Origin: an uncultured Flavobacteriaceae bacterium
Lineage (GTDB): Bacteria > Bacteroidota > Bacteroidia > Flavobacteriales > Flavobacteriaceae
Length of the DNA stretch: 64,000 nt
Reading direction: 5' to 3'
Assembly: GCA_947488435.1 (NCBI GenBank)
Contig: CANKZG010000001.1
Location: 1,108,308 to 1,172,307 of the forward strand
Positions 44,829-53,856 of the stretch are shown piece by piece (the stretch's first letter is position 1; every line of letters starts with the position of its first letter). The notes under the pieces were generated by a model, which ran no database searches, was not told where the DNA came from, and worked only from the letters and a program-made list of their open reading frames with translations. A program made the translations under genes and the position numbers.

Positions 44829-46493
44829 ATGAATACAACTAAAATAAGTGCTTGGCAACGATTCGTTAGCTTATTGCAGCTCGATAAGAAAGACATTAGA
44901 CAAATTTTTTATTATGCAATATTTACAGGTTTGGTAGCGCTTTCTTTGCCCTTAGGCATACAAGCAATTATCAATCTAATTCAAGGAGCTCAGGTATCTA
45001 CCTCATGGATTGTTTTGGTAGTATTAGTAACTGTAGGTGTAGGGTTTCAAGGAGCATTGCAACTTATGCAAATTCGTATTTTGGAAAATATTCAGCAGAA
45101 AATATTTACCCGATCGTCCTTTGAATTTGCGTATCGATTTCCTAAGATAAAATCTAGCGAACTTCGTGACTATTATCCGCCAGAGCTAGCAAATCGTTTT
45201 TTTGATACACTTACTGTTCAGAAGGGATTATCAAAAATATTAATTGATTTCCCTACAGCTTTTTTGCAGGTAATTTTTGGATTGTTATTACTTTCCTTTT
45301 ACCATCCATTTTTTATTATTTATGGAATATTGTTGCTGGCTTTGGTCTATACCGTTTTTAAATTTACGGCTCAAAAAGGATTGCAAACTAGTCTTGAAGA
45401 ATCTAAAAATAAGTATAAGATTGCGCATTGGTTGCAGGAGGTGGCTCGTACGATAGTTAGTTTTAAGCTATCAGGAAGAACGCAACATGCGTTGCAAAAA
45501 ACGGATGGCTTAGTTTATGGTTATTTAGGAGCAAGAGAAAGTCATTTCAAGATTTTGATGCTCCAGTTTGGTCAGATGATCGGATTTAAAATTTTAGTTA
45601 CTGGAGGACTTTTGGCCATAGGAGGGATTTTAGTTTTAAATCAGGAAATGAACATTGGGCAATTTGTGGCCGCCGAGATTGTTATTTTATTAATCATAAG
45701 TTCCGTAGAGAAGATGATTCTTGGTTTAGAATCTTTTTATGACATTCTTACATCATTAGAAAAATTAGGACAAGTAGTAGACAAAGAATTAGAAAATCAG
45801 GACGGAGAAAAACCCTTCAAAGCCGATGAAAATTTTACCGTAGAACTGGATCGTATTTCATTTAAAGTACCAAACGGAAAACAAATTTTGGATGATATTT
45901 CATTGACCATAACTCCTGGATGCAGTATCCTGTTGAATGGTTCTAATGGATCAGGGAAGACCACATTATTGCGCCTAATAGCAGGTTTAATCGACCCTAA
46001 TCAGGGTGCTATTTACGTAAATAATTCAGCTTTAGCCTCAGTTAATCTTAACTATTACCGTTCTTTTATTGGACAATCGCTTACTGAAGAATCCCCTTTT
46101 GAAGGTACCATCTTAGAAAACATAAGTTTTGGAGACCCAAGCATTCCTATTGAGGATGTGTACTGGGCCATTGAAAAAGCAGGACTTCAAACATTTCTAA
46201 AAGAGCAGGAGAAAGGCCTAAACACCATAATTTACCCAGAAGGTCGACAACTTCCTTACACTATAGCCAAGAAAATCGTTTTAGCTAGGAGTATTGTGCA
46301 CAAACCCAAACTTTTAATTCTTAAAAACCCTCTTGACCAGTTTGATGTAGAAGAAACATCAAGAATAATTAAATTTTTAACTGACCCCTCAAATCCATGG
46401 GCGCTTGTTGTTGTTAGTAACCATCCCGAATGGAAAATGCAATGCAATACGATGATAACATTAGAAGACGGTAAGATTATAAAAGAAGAATAA
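44829..46493 (+). CDS. ABC exporter (membrane-ATPase fusion) with degenerate ATPase motifs
   Basis: A 554-residue type-I exporter half-transporter: a membrane domain with several helices (about 20-300) followed by a nucleotide-binding domain. No N-terminal C39 peptidase is present. Walker A is normal (NGSNGSGKTTLLRL). The signature region reads YPEGRQLPYTIAKKI instead of LSGGQ, and Walker B reads LLILKNPLDQF, where Asp and the catalytic Glu are replaced by Lys and Asn. The H-loop His remains (VVSNHPEW). HlyD and TolC genes follow immediately, so it belongs to a type-I-secretion-like tripartite exporter. Confidence 0.88.
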   Translation: MNTTKISAWQRFVSLLQLDKKDIRQIFYYAIFTGLVALSLPLGIQAIINLIQGAQVSTSWIVLVVLVTVGVGFQGALQLMQIRILENIQQKIFTRSSFEFAYRFPKIKSSELRDYYPPELANRFFDTLTVQKGLSKILIDFPTAFLQVIFGLLLLSFYHPFFIIYGILLLALVYTVFKFTAQKGLQTSLEESKNKYKIAHWLQEVARTIVSFKLSGRTQHALQKTDGLVYGYLGARESHFKILMLQFGQMIGFKILVTGGLLAIGGILVLNQEMNIGQFVAAEIVILLIISSVEKMILGLESFYDILTSLEKLGQVVDKELENQDGEKPFKADENFTVELDRISFKVPNGKQILDDISLTITPGCSILLNGSNGSGKTTLLRLIAGLIDPNQGAIYVNNSALASVNLNYYRSFIGQSLTEESPFEGTILENISFGDPSIPIEDVYWAIEKAGLQTFLKEQEKGLNTIIYPEGRQLPYTIAKKIVLARSIVHKPKLLILKNPLDQFDVEETSRIIKFLTDPSNPWALVVVSNHPEWKMQCNTMITLEDGKIIKEE

Positions 46494-46494
46494 G

Positions 46495-47853
46495 ATGCTA
46501 AATATTTCGAATCATAAATTAAATAAGACGGTCGATTTAAGCAGTTACAAAGCAGTAGCAAAAGTTAATCGTAAAAGAGATCATAGGTTTTTTAATAGGT
46601 TTTTAATCGCCTTTGCTGGAATAGCAATCGTTATTCTTTTCTTGCCTTGGACTCAGCATATTAGTGGAAAAGGGTATGTTACTACTTTAGAACCGGATCA
46701 AAGACCACAAACCATACAGTCTCCAATACCAGGAAAAATTGAAAATTGGTTTGTTAAGGAAGGGGATTTTGTACGCAAAGGAGATACTATTTTATATATC
46801 TCGGAGATTAAAAACGAGTATTTTGACCCCAATTTATTAGAGCGTACGGAAAAACAACGAAAGGCTAAGGCCCGTTCTGTTGATTCCTATGAAGAGAAAG
46901 TAAAAGCACTAAAAGTGCAAGTCACTGCTCTTTATAAGGAACGGGGTCTTAAACTTGAACAAGCAAAAAACAAATTATTGCAATCTAGACTCAAGGTTCA
47001 GAGTGATAGTATTGACTTTGAGGCAGCTAAAACTAATATAGCGATAGCCGAACGACAGTATCAGCGTACAAATCAGCTTTATAAAGAAGGGTTAAAATCC
47101 CTGACAGCTGTCGAAAATAAAAAATTAAAACTTCAAGAAACACAGGCCAAATTAATTGCACAAGAAAACAAACTCTTGGCCAGTACCAATGCAATTATTA
47201 ATGCACAGCTAGAGATCAACCGAGTGCAAGCGGAGTATACTGATAAGATTTCAAAAGCCCAAAGTAACAAGTTTGCGGCAGAATCGGGGCAGTATGATGC
47301 CGAAGTGCAGGTAACAAAATTAGAAAACCAATATGCGAATTACGAGTATCGAAATGAGTTACATTATATCAGAGCTCCGCAGGACGGATTTATAAATAGA
47401 GCTTTACGAGGGGGACTTGGAGAAACCTTTAAAGAGGGAGAACACCTCGTTAGTATTATGCCTACCAACTATAGTCTTGCTGTAGAAACCTATGTAAGTC
47501 CTATAGATTTGCCTTTAATCCATTTGGGAGAAAAAGTTCGGGTGCAGTTTGACGGGTGGCCTGCTATTGTTTTTAGTGGTTGGCCAAATGTATCCTATGG
47601 AACCTATGGTGCTAAAATTGTTGCCATAGAAACTTTTATTAGTGATAATGGGAAATACCGTGTATTACTGGCTCAGGATAGTGAAGACCATATCTGGCCA
47701 AGGGATGTTCGTGTTGGTTCGGGAGCCGCAACCATAGCACTATTGGAAGATGTTCCCATCTGGTTTGAATTATGGAGAAAATTGAATGGTTTCCCACCCA
47801 ATTACTACCAACCTACAGCCACAAATACATTGGCTAAAAATAAAAAGAAATGA
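46495..47853 (+). CDS. HlyD-family membrane fusion protein
   Basis: Periplasmic adaptor of the ABC export cassette, 452 residues, with one N-terminal membrane helix (about residues 35-53), a lipoyl half (SPIPGKIENWFVKEGDFVRKGD), long coiled coils (residues about 120-270), a returning lipoyl half (IRAPQDGFINRAL) and a beta-barrel domain. It starts 1 bp after the ABC gene stop and overlaps the tolC start by 4 bp. Confidence 0.92.
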   Translation: MLNISNHKLNKTVDLSSYKAVAKVNRKRDHRFFNRFLIAFAGIAIVILFLPWTQHISGKGYVTTLEPDQRPQTIQSPIPGKIENWFVKEGDFVRKGDTILYISEIKNEYFDPNLLERTEKQRKAKARSVDSYEEKVKALKVQVTALYKERGLKLEQAKNKLLQSRLKVQSDSIDFEAAKTNIAIAERQYQRTNQLYKEGLKSLTAVENKKLKLQETQAKLIAQENKLLASTNAIINAQLEINRVQAEYTDKISKAQSNKFAAESGQYDAEVQVTKLENQYANYEYRNELHYIRAPQDGFINRALRGGLGETFKEGEHLVSIMPTNYSLAVETYVSPIDLPLIHLGEKVRVQFDGWPAIVFSGWPNVSYGTYGAKIVAIETFISDNGKYRVLLAQDSEDHIWPRDVRVGSGAATIALLEDVPIWFELWRKLNGFPPNYYQPTATNTLAKNKKK

Positions 47854-49268
47854 GGATTTTTGTACTGATTTTTCTGATGTTCTCAGGTTATTTTGGCAAG
47901 GCTCAGAGTGACATAGATACCTTAGGAACCACTATGGAATTCGAGAATTTTTTAGGATTGGTTCGAGAATTTCACCCTATTGCCAAGCAAGCAAATTTAA
48001 ATATTGCTAAAGCAAAAGCAGGAGTTTTAAAAGCGCGGGGAGCTTTTGACCCAAAGATAGAAGCCAATTATGAAGGGAAAGAGTTTTTAGGATCCGATTA
48101 TTTCGATATTCTGCAGACTAGTTTAAAAATTCCGACTTGGTATGGAGTTGAATTTAAAGCAGGTTTTGATGATGCAGATGGGGTGTTTTTAAATCCGCAG
48201 CAGTTCATCCCTGACGATGGTCGCATATTTAGTGCAGGTATTTCGGTATCGTTAGGAGAAGGTCTTTTTATTAATAAAAGAATGGCAACCTTGAGAACGG
48301 CAAAATTGATTCGAGAATTATCGCTAGCCGAGCGTACATTGGAAATAAACCAGGTGCTTACCGATGCTAGTTTAAGTTATTTTAATTGGCTTAAAACCTA
48401 TAGAGAACTTAAATTGTATGAAAGGTTTTTAAAGAACGCAGAGACTAGATTTCAGGGGATTAAAAGGCAGGTGGAACAAGGCGATAAGGCTGCAATTGAC
48501 AGTATTGAAGCTGGAATTACCATTAAAAATAGAAGGTTAAATTTAGAACAGTCCAAATTGGCATATCGAAAATCCCAATTGGCCATGGAAGGCTTTTTAT
48601 GGATTAAAAATAATGTCCCAGTAGTGTTGGAGAAAGATGTTATTCCTGAGCTTAACCTTTCAGAATCAGTAGACGAAATCTTGGGGATTTCTGCAAATTT
48701 AGGAGATGCGTTTATTTTGGAAGAACACCCAAAAATAAGAGCACTGCAACAGAAGGTGAATATTTTGGAAGTTGATAAAAAATTGAAAGCAGATAAATTA
48801 AAACCGCGTTTAGATGCGAATTACAATTTTTTAACTAGTGATGCAGAACGCATAAACTCTTTTAATTTTAGAGATTTTAAAGCTGGTTTTTCTTTTAGTT
48901 TGGATCTTTTTTTACGAAAGGAACGGGGAGATTTAAAAATCGCAAGATTTAAGGTGCAAGATGCGGAGCTCGCCTATAAAAATGAGTTTATACAATTGCA
49001 AAATAAAATTGCAGCAAACTATGAATCCTTGTTATCCTTTGAAGAACAATGGTTTTTGCTTGATGGTATTGTAAAAGATTATGCTCAATTACTTACTGCT
49101 GAAGAACGCAAATTTAACTTGGGAGAAAGCTCGGTTTTCTTGGTAAATACGAGAGAACGAACACTAATCGATACCGAGTTAAAACAAATAGGATTAGAAG
49201 CAAAAAGATTTAAAACCAAGGTTGCTCTTTTTAATAGTTTGGCTATAGACCCTCAGTTATCTTTTTAA
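47850..49268 (+). CDS. TolC-family outer-membrane protein of the ABC exporter
   Basis: A 472-residue channel protein (signal ending FGKAQSD) with two OEP helical repeats. The start codon overlaps the hlyD stop (ATGA). It completes the tripartite exporter. Its last 4 bp overlap the end of the convergent lanC-like gene at 49265, which places exporter and cyclase side by side. Confidence 0.92.
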   Translation: MRIFVLIFLMFSGYFGKAQSDIDTLGTTMEFENFLGLVREFHPIAKQANLNIAKAKAGVLKARGAFDPKIEANYEGKEFLGSDYFDILQTSLKIPTWYGVEFKAGFDDADGVFLNPQQFIPDDGRIFSAGISVSLGEGLFINKRMATLRTAKLIRELSLAERTLEINQVLTDASLSYFNWLKTYRELKLYERFLKNAETRFQGIKRQVEQGDKAAIDSIEAGITIKNRRLNLEQSKLAYRKSQLAMEGFLWIKNNVPVVLEKDVIPELNLSESVDEILGISANLGDAFILEEHPKIRALQQKVNILEVDKKLKADKLKPRLDANYNFLTSDAERINSFNFRDFKAGFSFSLDLFLRKERGDLKIARFKVQDAELAYKNEFIQLQNKIAANYESLLSFEEQWFLLDGIVKDYAQLLTAEERKFNLGESSVFLVNTRERTLIDTELKQIGLEAKRFKTKVALFNSLAIDPQLSF

Positions 49269-50503
49269 GAGATCAACAGACAACGGTCCCAGGTGTTTTG
49301 TTCATCTGATAGATAATCGATAATACTAAGCCCTATGCCAGCCACACCTTCTAATAGAGTGGTTTTCGGCTTCCAAACATTTAATTGACTGTACCATTGC
49401 TTAAAACCAGCATAACCATCATTATGGGTCTTTAAATCCATACCATAGTTGATCCAATAACTCGCAGCGTCTCTATACAATTGATCTTTGGTGGCGTGAT
49501 ATATGGAGGTGTATATTTGAGCATTCCCAAAAGCACCATGACACAATGAGGCATCGACAACACAGGTATTTTTTTCTTCTCTGCGCCCTGTTGTATGTTC
49601 CAGAATATTAAGGGCTTTAGTATAAAGAATGTCATTAGATAATAACTGCGAAGCCTTTAAACAAGCTAAACCAATGCCAAAATCTCCATAACACCATGCT
49701 AGTCTTGAATTTTTATCTGCTTGACCATTGGGAAGAACCCAACTTGGAAATATTGAAAAAGAATGATCTGATTTTGCCATACTACAATTTAATAAATAGC
49801 TTGTTGTTTTGTAAATTAAAACAGAACATTGCTCCTTAAAAAGATTGAGTCGAGTTAATGCGTAAAGTATGCTAACAATACTGGACATACCATGAGATAA
49901 GGATAAATTATAACCTTTTATTGTTTTATGTTTTGACCTAATATCAGATAACCATTTAAAACCATTAGCATCTTTTTCAACAGTTTCAGTGAGTTTGTCT
50001 AAGAAATATTTAATGTTTAAGCGATAACGTTGTTTTAGTTTATCGTTAATGGTAGATTCAAAACGTCCTAAGAAATAATATATATAACCCATAGCGCCAT
50101 GCAAAAAATCATAATTATGTTCCGCTGTATTTTTTTTCATCACTTCGAATAAGTAATGATCTATACTAGAAAGCAGTTCATCGGTATCCATATCAATAAA
50201 TCCATTTTGGGTCAAATGGTCAAAGGTCCAACCTACGCCCGCCAACCCCGAAGAATAGGTAGGAAAATCATAACCTTTATTAATACTATTTATGATATGA
50301 AAGAGACTTTCCTGACCCCAATCTGCGTAGGCGTCATTGTCAGTATATTTTGCATAATAAAATTGAAACAAAGCAATTCCGGATAATCCTTCAAGAACGC
50401 CAATATTTTTTTCGTACTTATATTTAAACCTTAGCGTTTCATTTATCTCGCTTAGTGTTAATTCTAATCGAAATTTTAAATCATTTTTTATAGCTTCTTT
50501 CAT
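49265..50503 (-). CDS. LanC-like lanthionine synthetase (RiPP cyclase)
   Basis: A 412-residue protein with the LanC alpha/alpha barrel. Seven Gly-rich inner-helix motifs are visible (LEGLSGIALF, YSSGLAGVGW, FLHGAMGYIYY, LSHGMSSIVS, CYGDFGIGLA, CHGAFGNAQI, LEGVAGIGLS). The zinc ligands are Cys271 (WCYGD), Cys321 and His322 (CHG), and His204 is at the position of the catalytic His of NisC. Such enzymes add Cys thiols to dehydrated Ser/Thr to form lanthionine rings. It lies directly downstream of a RiPP precursor gene on the same strand, with a hairpin between them. Confidence 0.9.
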   Translation of the reverse strand: MKEAIKNDLKFRLELTLSEINETLRFKYKYEKNIGVLEGLSGIALFQFYYAKYTDNDAYADWGQESLFHIINSINKGYDFPTYSSGLAGVGWTFDHLTQNGFIDMDTDELLSSIDHYLFEVMKKNTAEHNYDFLHGAMGYIYYFLGRFESTINDKLKQRYRLNIKYFLDKLTETVEKDANGFKWLSDIRSKHKTIKGYNLSLSHGMSSIVSILYALTRLNLFKEQCSVLIYKTTSYLLNCSMAKSDHSFSIFPSWVLPNGQADKNSRLAWCYGDFGIGLACLKASQLLSNDILYTKALNILEHTTGRREEKNTCVVDASLCHGAFGNAQIYTSIYHATKDQLYRDAASYWINYGMDLKTHNDGYAGFKQWYSQLNVWKPKTTLLEGVAGIGLSIIDYLSDEQNTWDRCLLIS

Positions 50504-50535
50504 AAAGTATCAATCTCTAATTTAGAAATAAGAAA

Positions 50536-50564
50536 ATGTGAAGTGCTATTAAAGCACTTCACAT
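50536..50564 (-). promoter_or_regulatory. Intercistronic hairpin between the RiPP precursor and lanC
   Basis: A perfect 12-bp stem, ATGTGAAGTGCT (50536-50547) with AGCACTTCACAT (50553-50564), and a 5-base loop. On the minus strand it is followed by a T-rich but broken tract (TTTCTTATTTC). It fits a partial terminator or RNA-processing/stabilising element giving more precursor than enzyme. Confidence 0.7.
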
Positions 50565-50570
50565 ATTTTA

Positions 50571-50753
50571 CTATAGGCATCTGCATCCAGAACCTTCTGT
50601 TCCTGGATCACAGTCATTGGTCGCACAAACATTTTCAATAGAAGATGGCAAACAAAATATAGTAATACAACCTCCTTTTATTTTTGAACCATCTAACGCA
50701 GATATTCTGCTTTTTTCAAGGGATAATTTCCCGGATAATTTCTTTTTTTTCAT
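50571..50753 (-). CDS. RiPP (lanthipeptide-like) precursor peptide with GG leader
   Basis: A 60-residue peptide. Residues 1-28 form a leader of the GG-type Bacteroidota family: basic start MKKKK, LSLEKSRISAL (residues 10-20) and Gly27-Gly28. The 32-residue core starts with Cys29 and holds six Cys (29, 34, 43, 48, 57, 59) and six Ser/Thr (31, 37, 38, 45, 52, 55). ATG 50753 is chosen; an upstream in-frame GTG at 50804 would add 17 residues unlike any leader. It precedes lanC on the same strand. A disulfide-rich unmodified peptide is the alternative. Confidence 0.85.
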   Translation of the reverse strand: MKKKKLSGKLSLEKSRISALDGSKIKGGCITIFCLPSSIENVCATNDCDPGTEGSGCRCL

Positions 50754-51066
50754 TTGTAAAGAATTAAAAAAATTAATAATTAAACTGTGAACATTTAAGG
50801 ACACTCACAAGTTGTGTCCACCCTTCGCGAAAGAATATTTTAGTGTTGATATGATGAATAAACCAAGTATGTTATAGTGTATAATTAGCTACGCTCAAAA
50901 CAAATGCTATTGAGCGGAAATTGTTATAACCCTAACTTTAGTGTCAACTGTGCAGGGTTAATACTGGTTTATTCAATTAAAAAGGAATTGTTACCCGAAA
51001 AATTAAAATAATTTATCAGGAAATTAAAAAGGGTATGGAAAAGGAATTATAGCCTTATTTAAAGCG
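50754..51066 (-). other. 313-bp region upstream of the RiPP precursor
   Basis: There is no gene here. It contains an inverted repeat GGACAC/GTGTCC at 50799-50819, a CGGGTAACA element on the minus strand (50997-50989) shared with the region before the Cys-rich lipoprotein gene, and a 7-bp repeat TAACCCT/AGGGTTA (50927-50960). I found no consensus TAnnTTTG box on the minus strand. Confidence 0.55.
50799..50819. promoter_or_regulatory. Inverted repeat upstream of the RiPP precursor
   Basis: GGACAC (50799-50804) and GTGTCC (50814-50819) around a 9-base centre. An overlapping CACAA-G-TTGTG lies at 50806-50816. It is about 45 bp before the precursor ATG, so it could be an operator or an RNA hairpin. 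Confidence 0.4.
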
Positions 51067-53856
51067 TTAAACTTGTTTTCGGGTTTTACGAAAAAACATA
51101 AAAAGCAATAGCATTATAAGACCAATAGAAAGTGTTATGATCCAAGGAAATTTTGAAGGAATAATGACTTGATCTGCATTTCCAATGAGGATATAAGATG
51201 CCCAATAGTAAGGAGATGCTGCCCCAAAATCATGCGTTTTTATGTACGAAATTTTGGCTTTTTGTAGGGCTTTGGACTTGGAATCTCCCGATTTAAGATT
51301 TTCGTAAAAGGCAGACATAAGCACATCTCCTGATTGATCGTTGACATTCCATAAAGAAGACAAAACACTAGCTGTACCGCTTTGAAAAAAAGCACGGGCA
51401 AGACTCATTACTCCTTCTCCTGTTTGCAATTTCCCCTGAGCAGTATTGCAAGCACTTAAAACTACTAATTCTGCCTGTGTTCTTAGGGAATACAGATCAT
51501 AAGTACTCATTTTTTTATCCTTAAATGCAATCCAAGGAGAAATGGTATCATTGGTATTTGCATGGGTCGCCAGATGTAAAATTTTATAATCTCCACTTGC
51601 TTTTATAAAGTTTGCAGTACTTGCAGCCTCCTTTAAAAATGTATGCCCAGAAACAAGTTCCTGAATATTTAATACTTCCGTTTCCGTATTTTTTAAGGGG
51701 GCTAATTTGTCATAACCAAAATTTCCTGGAGCAAAACCTGCATAAAGTTGTTGGGCATTTCGAGGGGAAGATTCACTTTCTTCTAGGAAAGACAAGGAAT
51801 ATACGTAATGAATTTCGCAGGACTCTAGAAAATATGTTTCGAGACTTTCTTCGGTGATTAGTGCTTCAAAAGGGATGTTCTGAAGATTTCCATCGGGAAT
51901 AATAGTTAAGGACGACCCCAAAATTTGAGCTCTAATTTCCCGAGGAATGAGCGTATTATATAATGCTAGACTAGTATTGATAAAACGTATTTTATCCTGT
52001 TTTGATTGAAAAGGTTGTGTTAATAATTGGCGGTATTGATGTATGCTTTTATTTAAATCTGCAATTTCTGGCAACTCAAAAAGCACTTCCATTTTTTCAT
52101 TGCTAAATAATCCATATCCCTTTTTTTTGGAGGTTCCATTAGGTAGAATGTATTCCAAAACATTACCTTTCTTTTTTACATCTTCATAGGCAATAATTTG
52201 TGCCGGTTTCTTTAAATAATAATACTTTGGAAAATCCACTTTCAACGAATCTATAAAAGCTTCATAACGCAACTTTTCCCTAAAAAAAACACTTTTTAAA
52301 GAATCTTTGGTGTCTAATGACGCCTCTATTAATTGCTCTTCTTCATAAAGCATGTTGTCTTTCAAGCGATTTTCTCTAGCAATCAGTGCATCAGGTAATT
52401 GTGCACCATTTTTACTGCGTTCATAGGCTAAATCTTCTAAAAGTAAAATGGCTTTATTTTTCTCCATAAAATAAAAAGCCTGATCTATATTATTTAATAG
52501 ATAGCAAGTTTTTACCGCTTCAATGTACAACGAAGACGCTTCTTCCTGCCAATAAAGTTTAGACTGTTCCGAGATACTTTGAAAACGAATAATGTCTAAC
52601 AATTGATCGGCAAGCTTCCATAAGTGAAAGGCATTTTCTAAGTAGATCGTCTTCGCCTCTTTTTCATAGGCTAACATCCAAGATGCTGCCCGTTTTTTTA
52701 AGACCTGAAACAGATTGTCTTTAGCGTATATCGTCTCATAGTCTGAAATTTGTGCTTCTTCGGGTTTTAAATCTAGCTTTTGAGGTAATAATATAGCCGC
52801 TATAGCCCTAGTTGTGAATTTTTGAGCTGCTTCGATATCTTCGTTATGGAGCGCAATATCGGATTGATTAAGGCGTGTAAAAGCTAGAAAATAAGGCTCT
52901 TCAATGCCATAAACACTTGCTTTGACAAAAAGGTCACTCGCTCCTGTAAAATTCTTTTCTTCTTTAAGAAGAACTCCCATATCATTATACGTACGGGCAA
53001 TTTTGGCAGAGTCACCTTGTTTAAGAGCCTCGGCAAGAGCCTTGTTATAATACTCAAAGTCATCCCCTAAATAAGCCAGATTTTTCTCCCCATGCAAAAG
53101 ATGGGCAATACTAAGATAAATAGCATAGGATCTATCCCTATGATTCTTCTTTTTTTTAAGAGAATCGTTAAGCGTTTCTGCATGTAATAAACTTCGTATA
53201 GCTTGAGCATTTAGATTAGGGTCATCAATTTTTCGATAAGCATCTGAGGCGTTAATACGATCTGTAAAAAGTTCTTTAAACATTTCTTTTTCCAAAAGCA
53301 ATGGTGCGGCCTTTTCATGATAACTAATCGCATTAAATAAATCGCCGAGTTTCATATAGTTAAAACCAATTCTGGAATAGGCCTCAGCATCCAATTCCTC
53401 TTCCTTAGGTAGTGAGATAAGCTTTTGATAGGCACGAATTGCTTTAACACGTTCGTTATTTCTGTTATACGAAATACCGAGATTAAAGAGTATTGTTTTA
53501 TGCAGATTAAGATCGTAAGGGACCAATTTCTTGCATACTTCGTCCCCTAAAATCCCATATTGTATGGCTTTATTGATGTCTTTATTTATAAAATCCCCTG
53601 CGTAGTAGCGAAGATCATTCGCTAAAAGTGAAAATTGCTGTTGTGCGTTATAACGTTCAAAAAGACTATCTATTTGCCGCTGTTGTCTCGCTGTTGTTAA
53701 ACTGTCTTTATTATATAATTTGAGATAGGCTTCGGATTTTTTTTGACCATAAAGCAAAGGTTGGCAAAAGAATAAAATTAATAAACATAAACAAGACTGA
53801 AGAACTGTCTTGTTTATGTTATTTTTTATAGTAATATGCTTATATACTTCCTCCAA
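51067..53856 (-). CDS. TPR-CHAT protein (caspase-like protease domain), membrane-anchored
   Basis: A 929-residue protein: a signal peptide (FFCQPLLYGQKK), about ten tetratricopeptide-type helical pairs (residues 60-430), a CHAT domain (about 600-890) and one C-terminal membrane helix (about 904-921) with a basic tail. The caspase-like dyad is intact: His765 in LHLATHAN and Cys803 in LSACNTAQG. The N-terminal signal puts the protease domain outside the cytoplasm. The only plausible start is TTG 53856, inside the 3' end of the Cys-rich lipoprotein gene, which indicates translational coupling. Substrate unknown. Confidence 0.87.
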   Translation of the reverse strand: MEEVYKHITIKNNINKTVLQSCLCLLILFFCQPLLYGQKKSEAYLKLYNKDSLTTARQQRQIDSLFERYNAQQQFSLLANDLRYYAGDFINKDINKAIQYGILGDEVCKKLVPYDLNLHKTILFNLGISYNRNNERVKAIRAYQKLISLPKEEELDAEAYSRIGFNYMKLGDLFNAISYHEKAAPLLLEKEMFKELFTDRINASDAYRKIDDPNLNAQAIRSLLHAETLNDSLKKKKNHRDRSYAIYLSIAHLLHGEKNLAYLGDDFEYYNKALAEALKQGDSAKIARTYNDMGVLLKEEKNFTGASDLFVKASVYGIEEPYFLAFTRLNQSDIALHNEDIEAAQKFTTRAIAAILLPQKLDLKPEEAQISDYETIYAKDNLFQVLKKRAASWMLAYEKEAKTIYLENAFHLWKLADQLLDIIRFQSISEQSKLYWQEEASSLYIEAVKTCYLLNNIDQAFYFMEKNKAILLLEDLAYERSKNGAQLPDALIARENRLKDNMLYEEEQLIEASLDTKDSLKSVFFREKLRYEAFIDSLKVDFPKYYYLKKPAQIIAYEDVKKKGNVLEYILPNGTSKKKGYGLFSNEKMEVLFELPEIADLNKSIHQYRQLLTQPFQSKQDKIRFINTSLALYNTLIPREIRAQILGSSLTIIPDGNLQNIPFEALITEESLETYFLESCEIHYVYSLSFLEESESSPRNAQQLYAGFAPGNFGYDKLAPLKNTETEVLNIQELVSGHTFLKEAASTANFIKASGDYKILHLATHANTNDTISPWIAFKDKKMSTYDLYSLRTQAELVVLSACNTAQGKLQTGEGVMSLARAFFQSGTASVLSSLWNVNDQSGDVLMSAFYENLKSGDSKSKALQKAKISYIKTHDFGAASPYYWASYILIGNADQVIIPSKFPWIITLSIGLIMLLLFMFFRKTRKQV

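Noticed and set aside
50754-50804. Longer start (GTG 50804) for the RiPP precursor
   Set aside because: The added 17 residues are unlike a leader, whereas ATG 50753 gives the standard basic GG-type leader.
50927-50960. TAACCCT/AGGGTTA repeat as a terminator for the CHAT gene
   Set aside because: The loop is about 20 bases and no T run follows on either strand.
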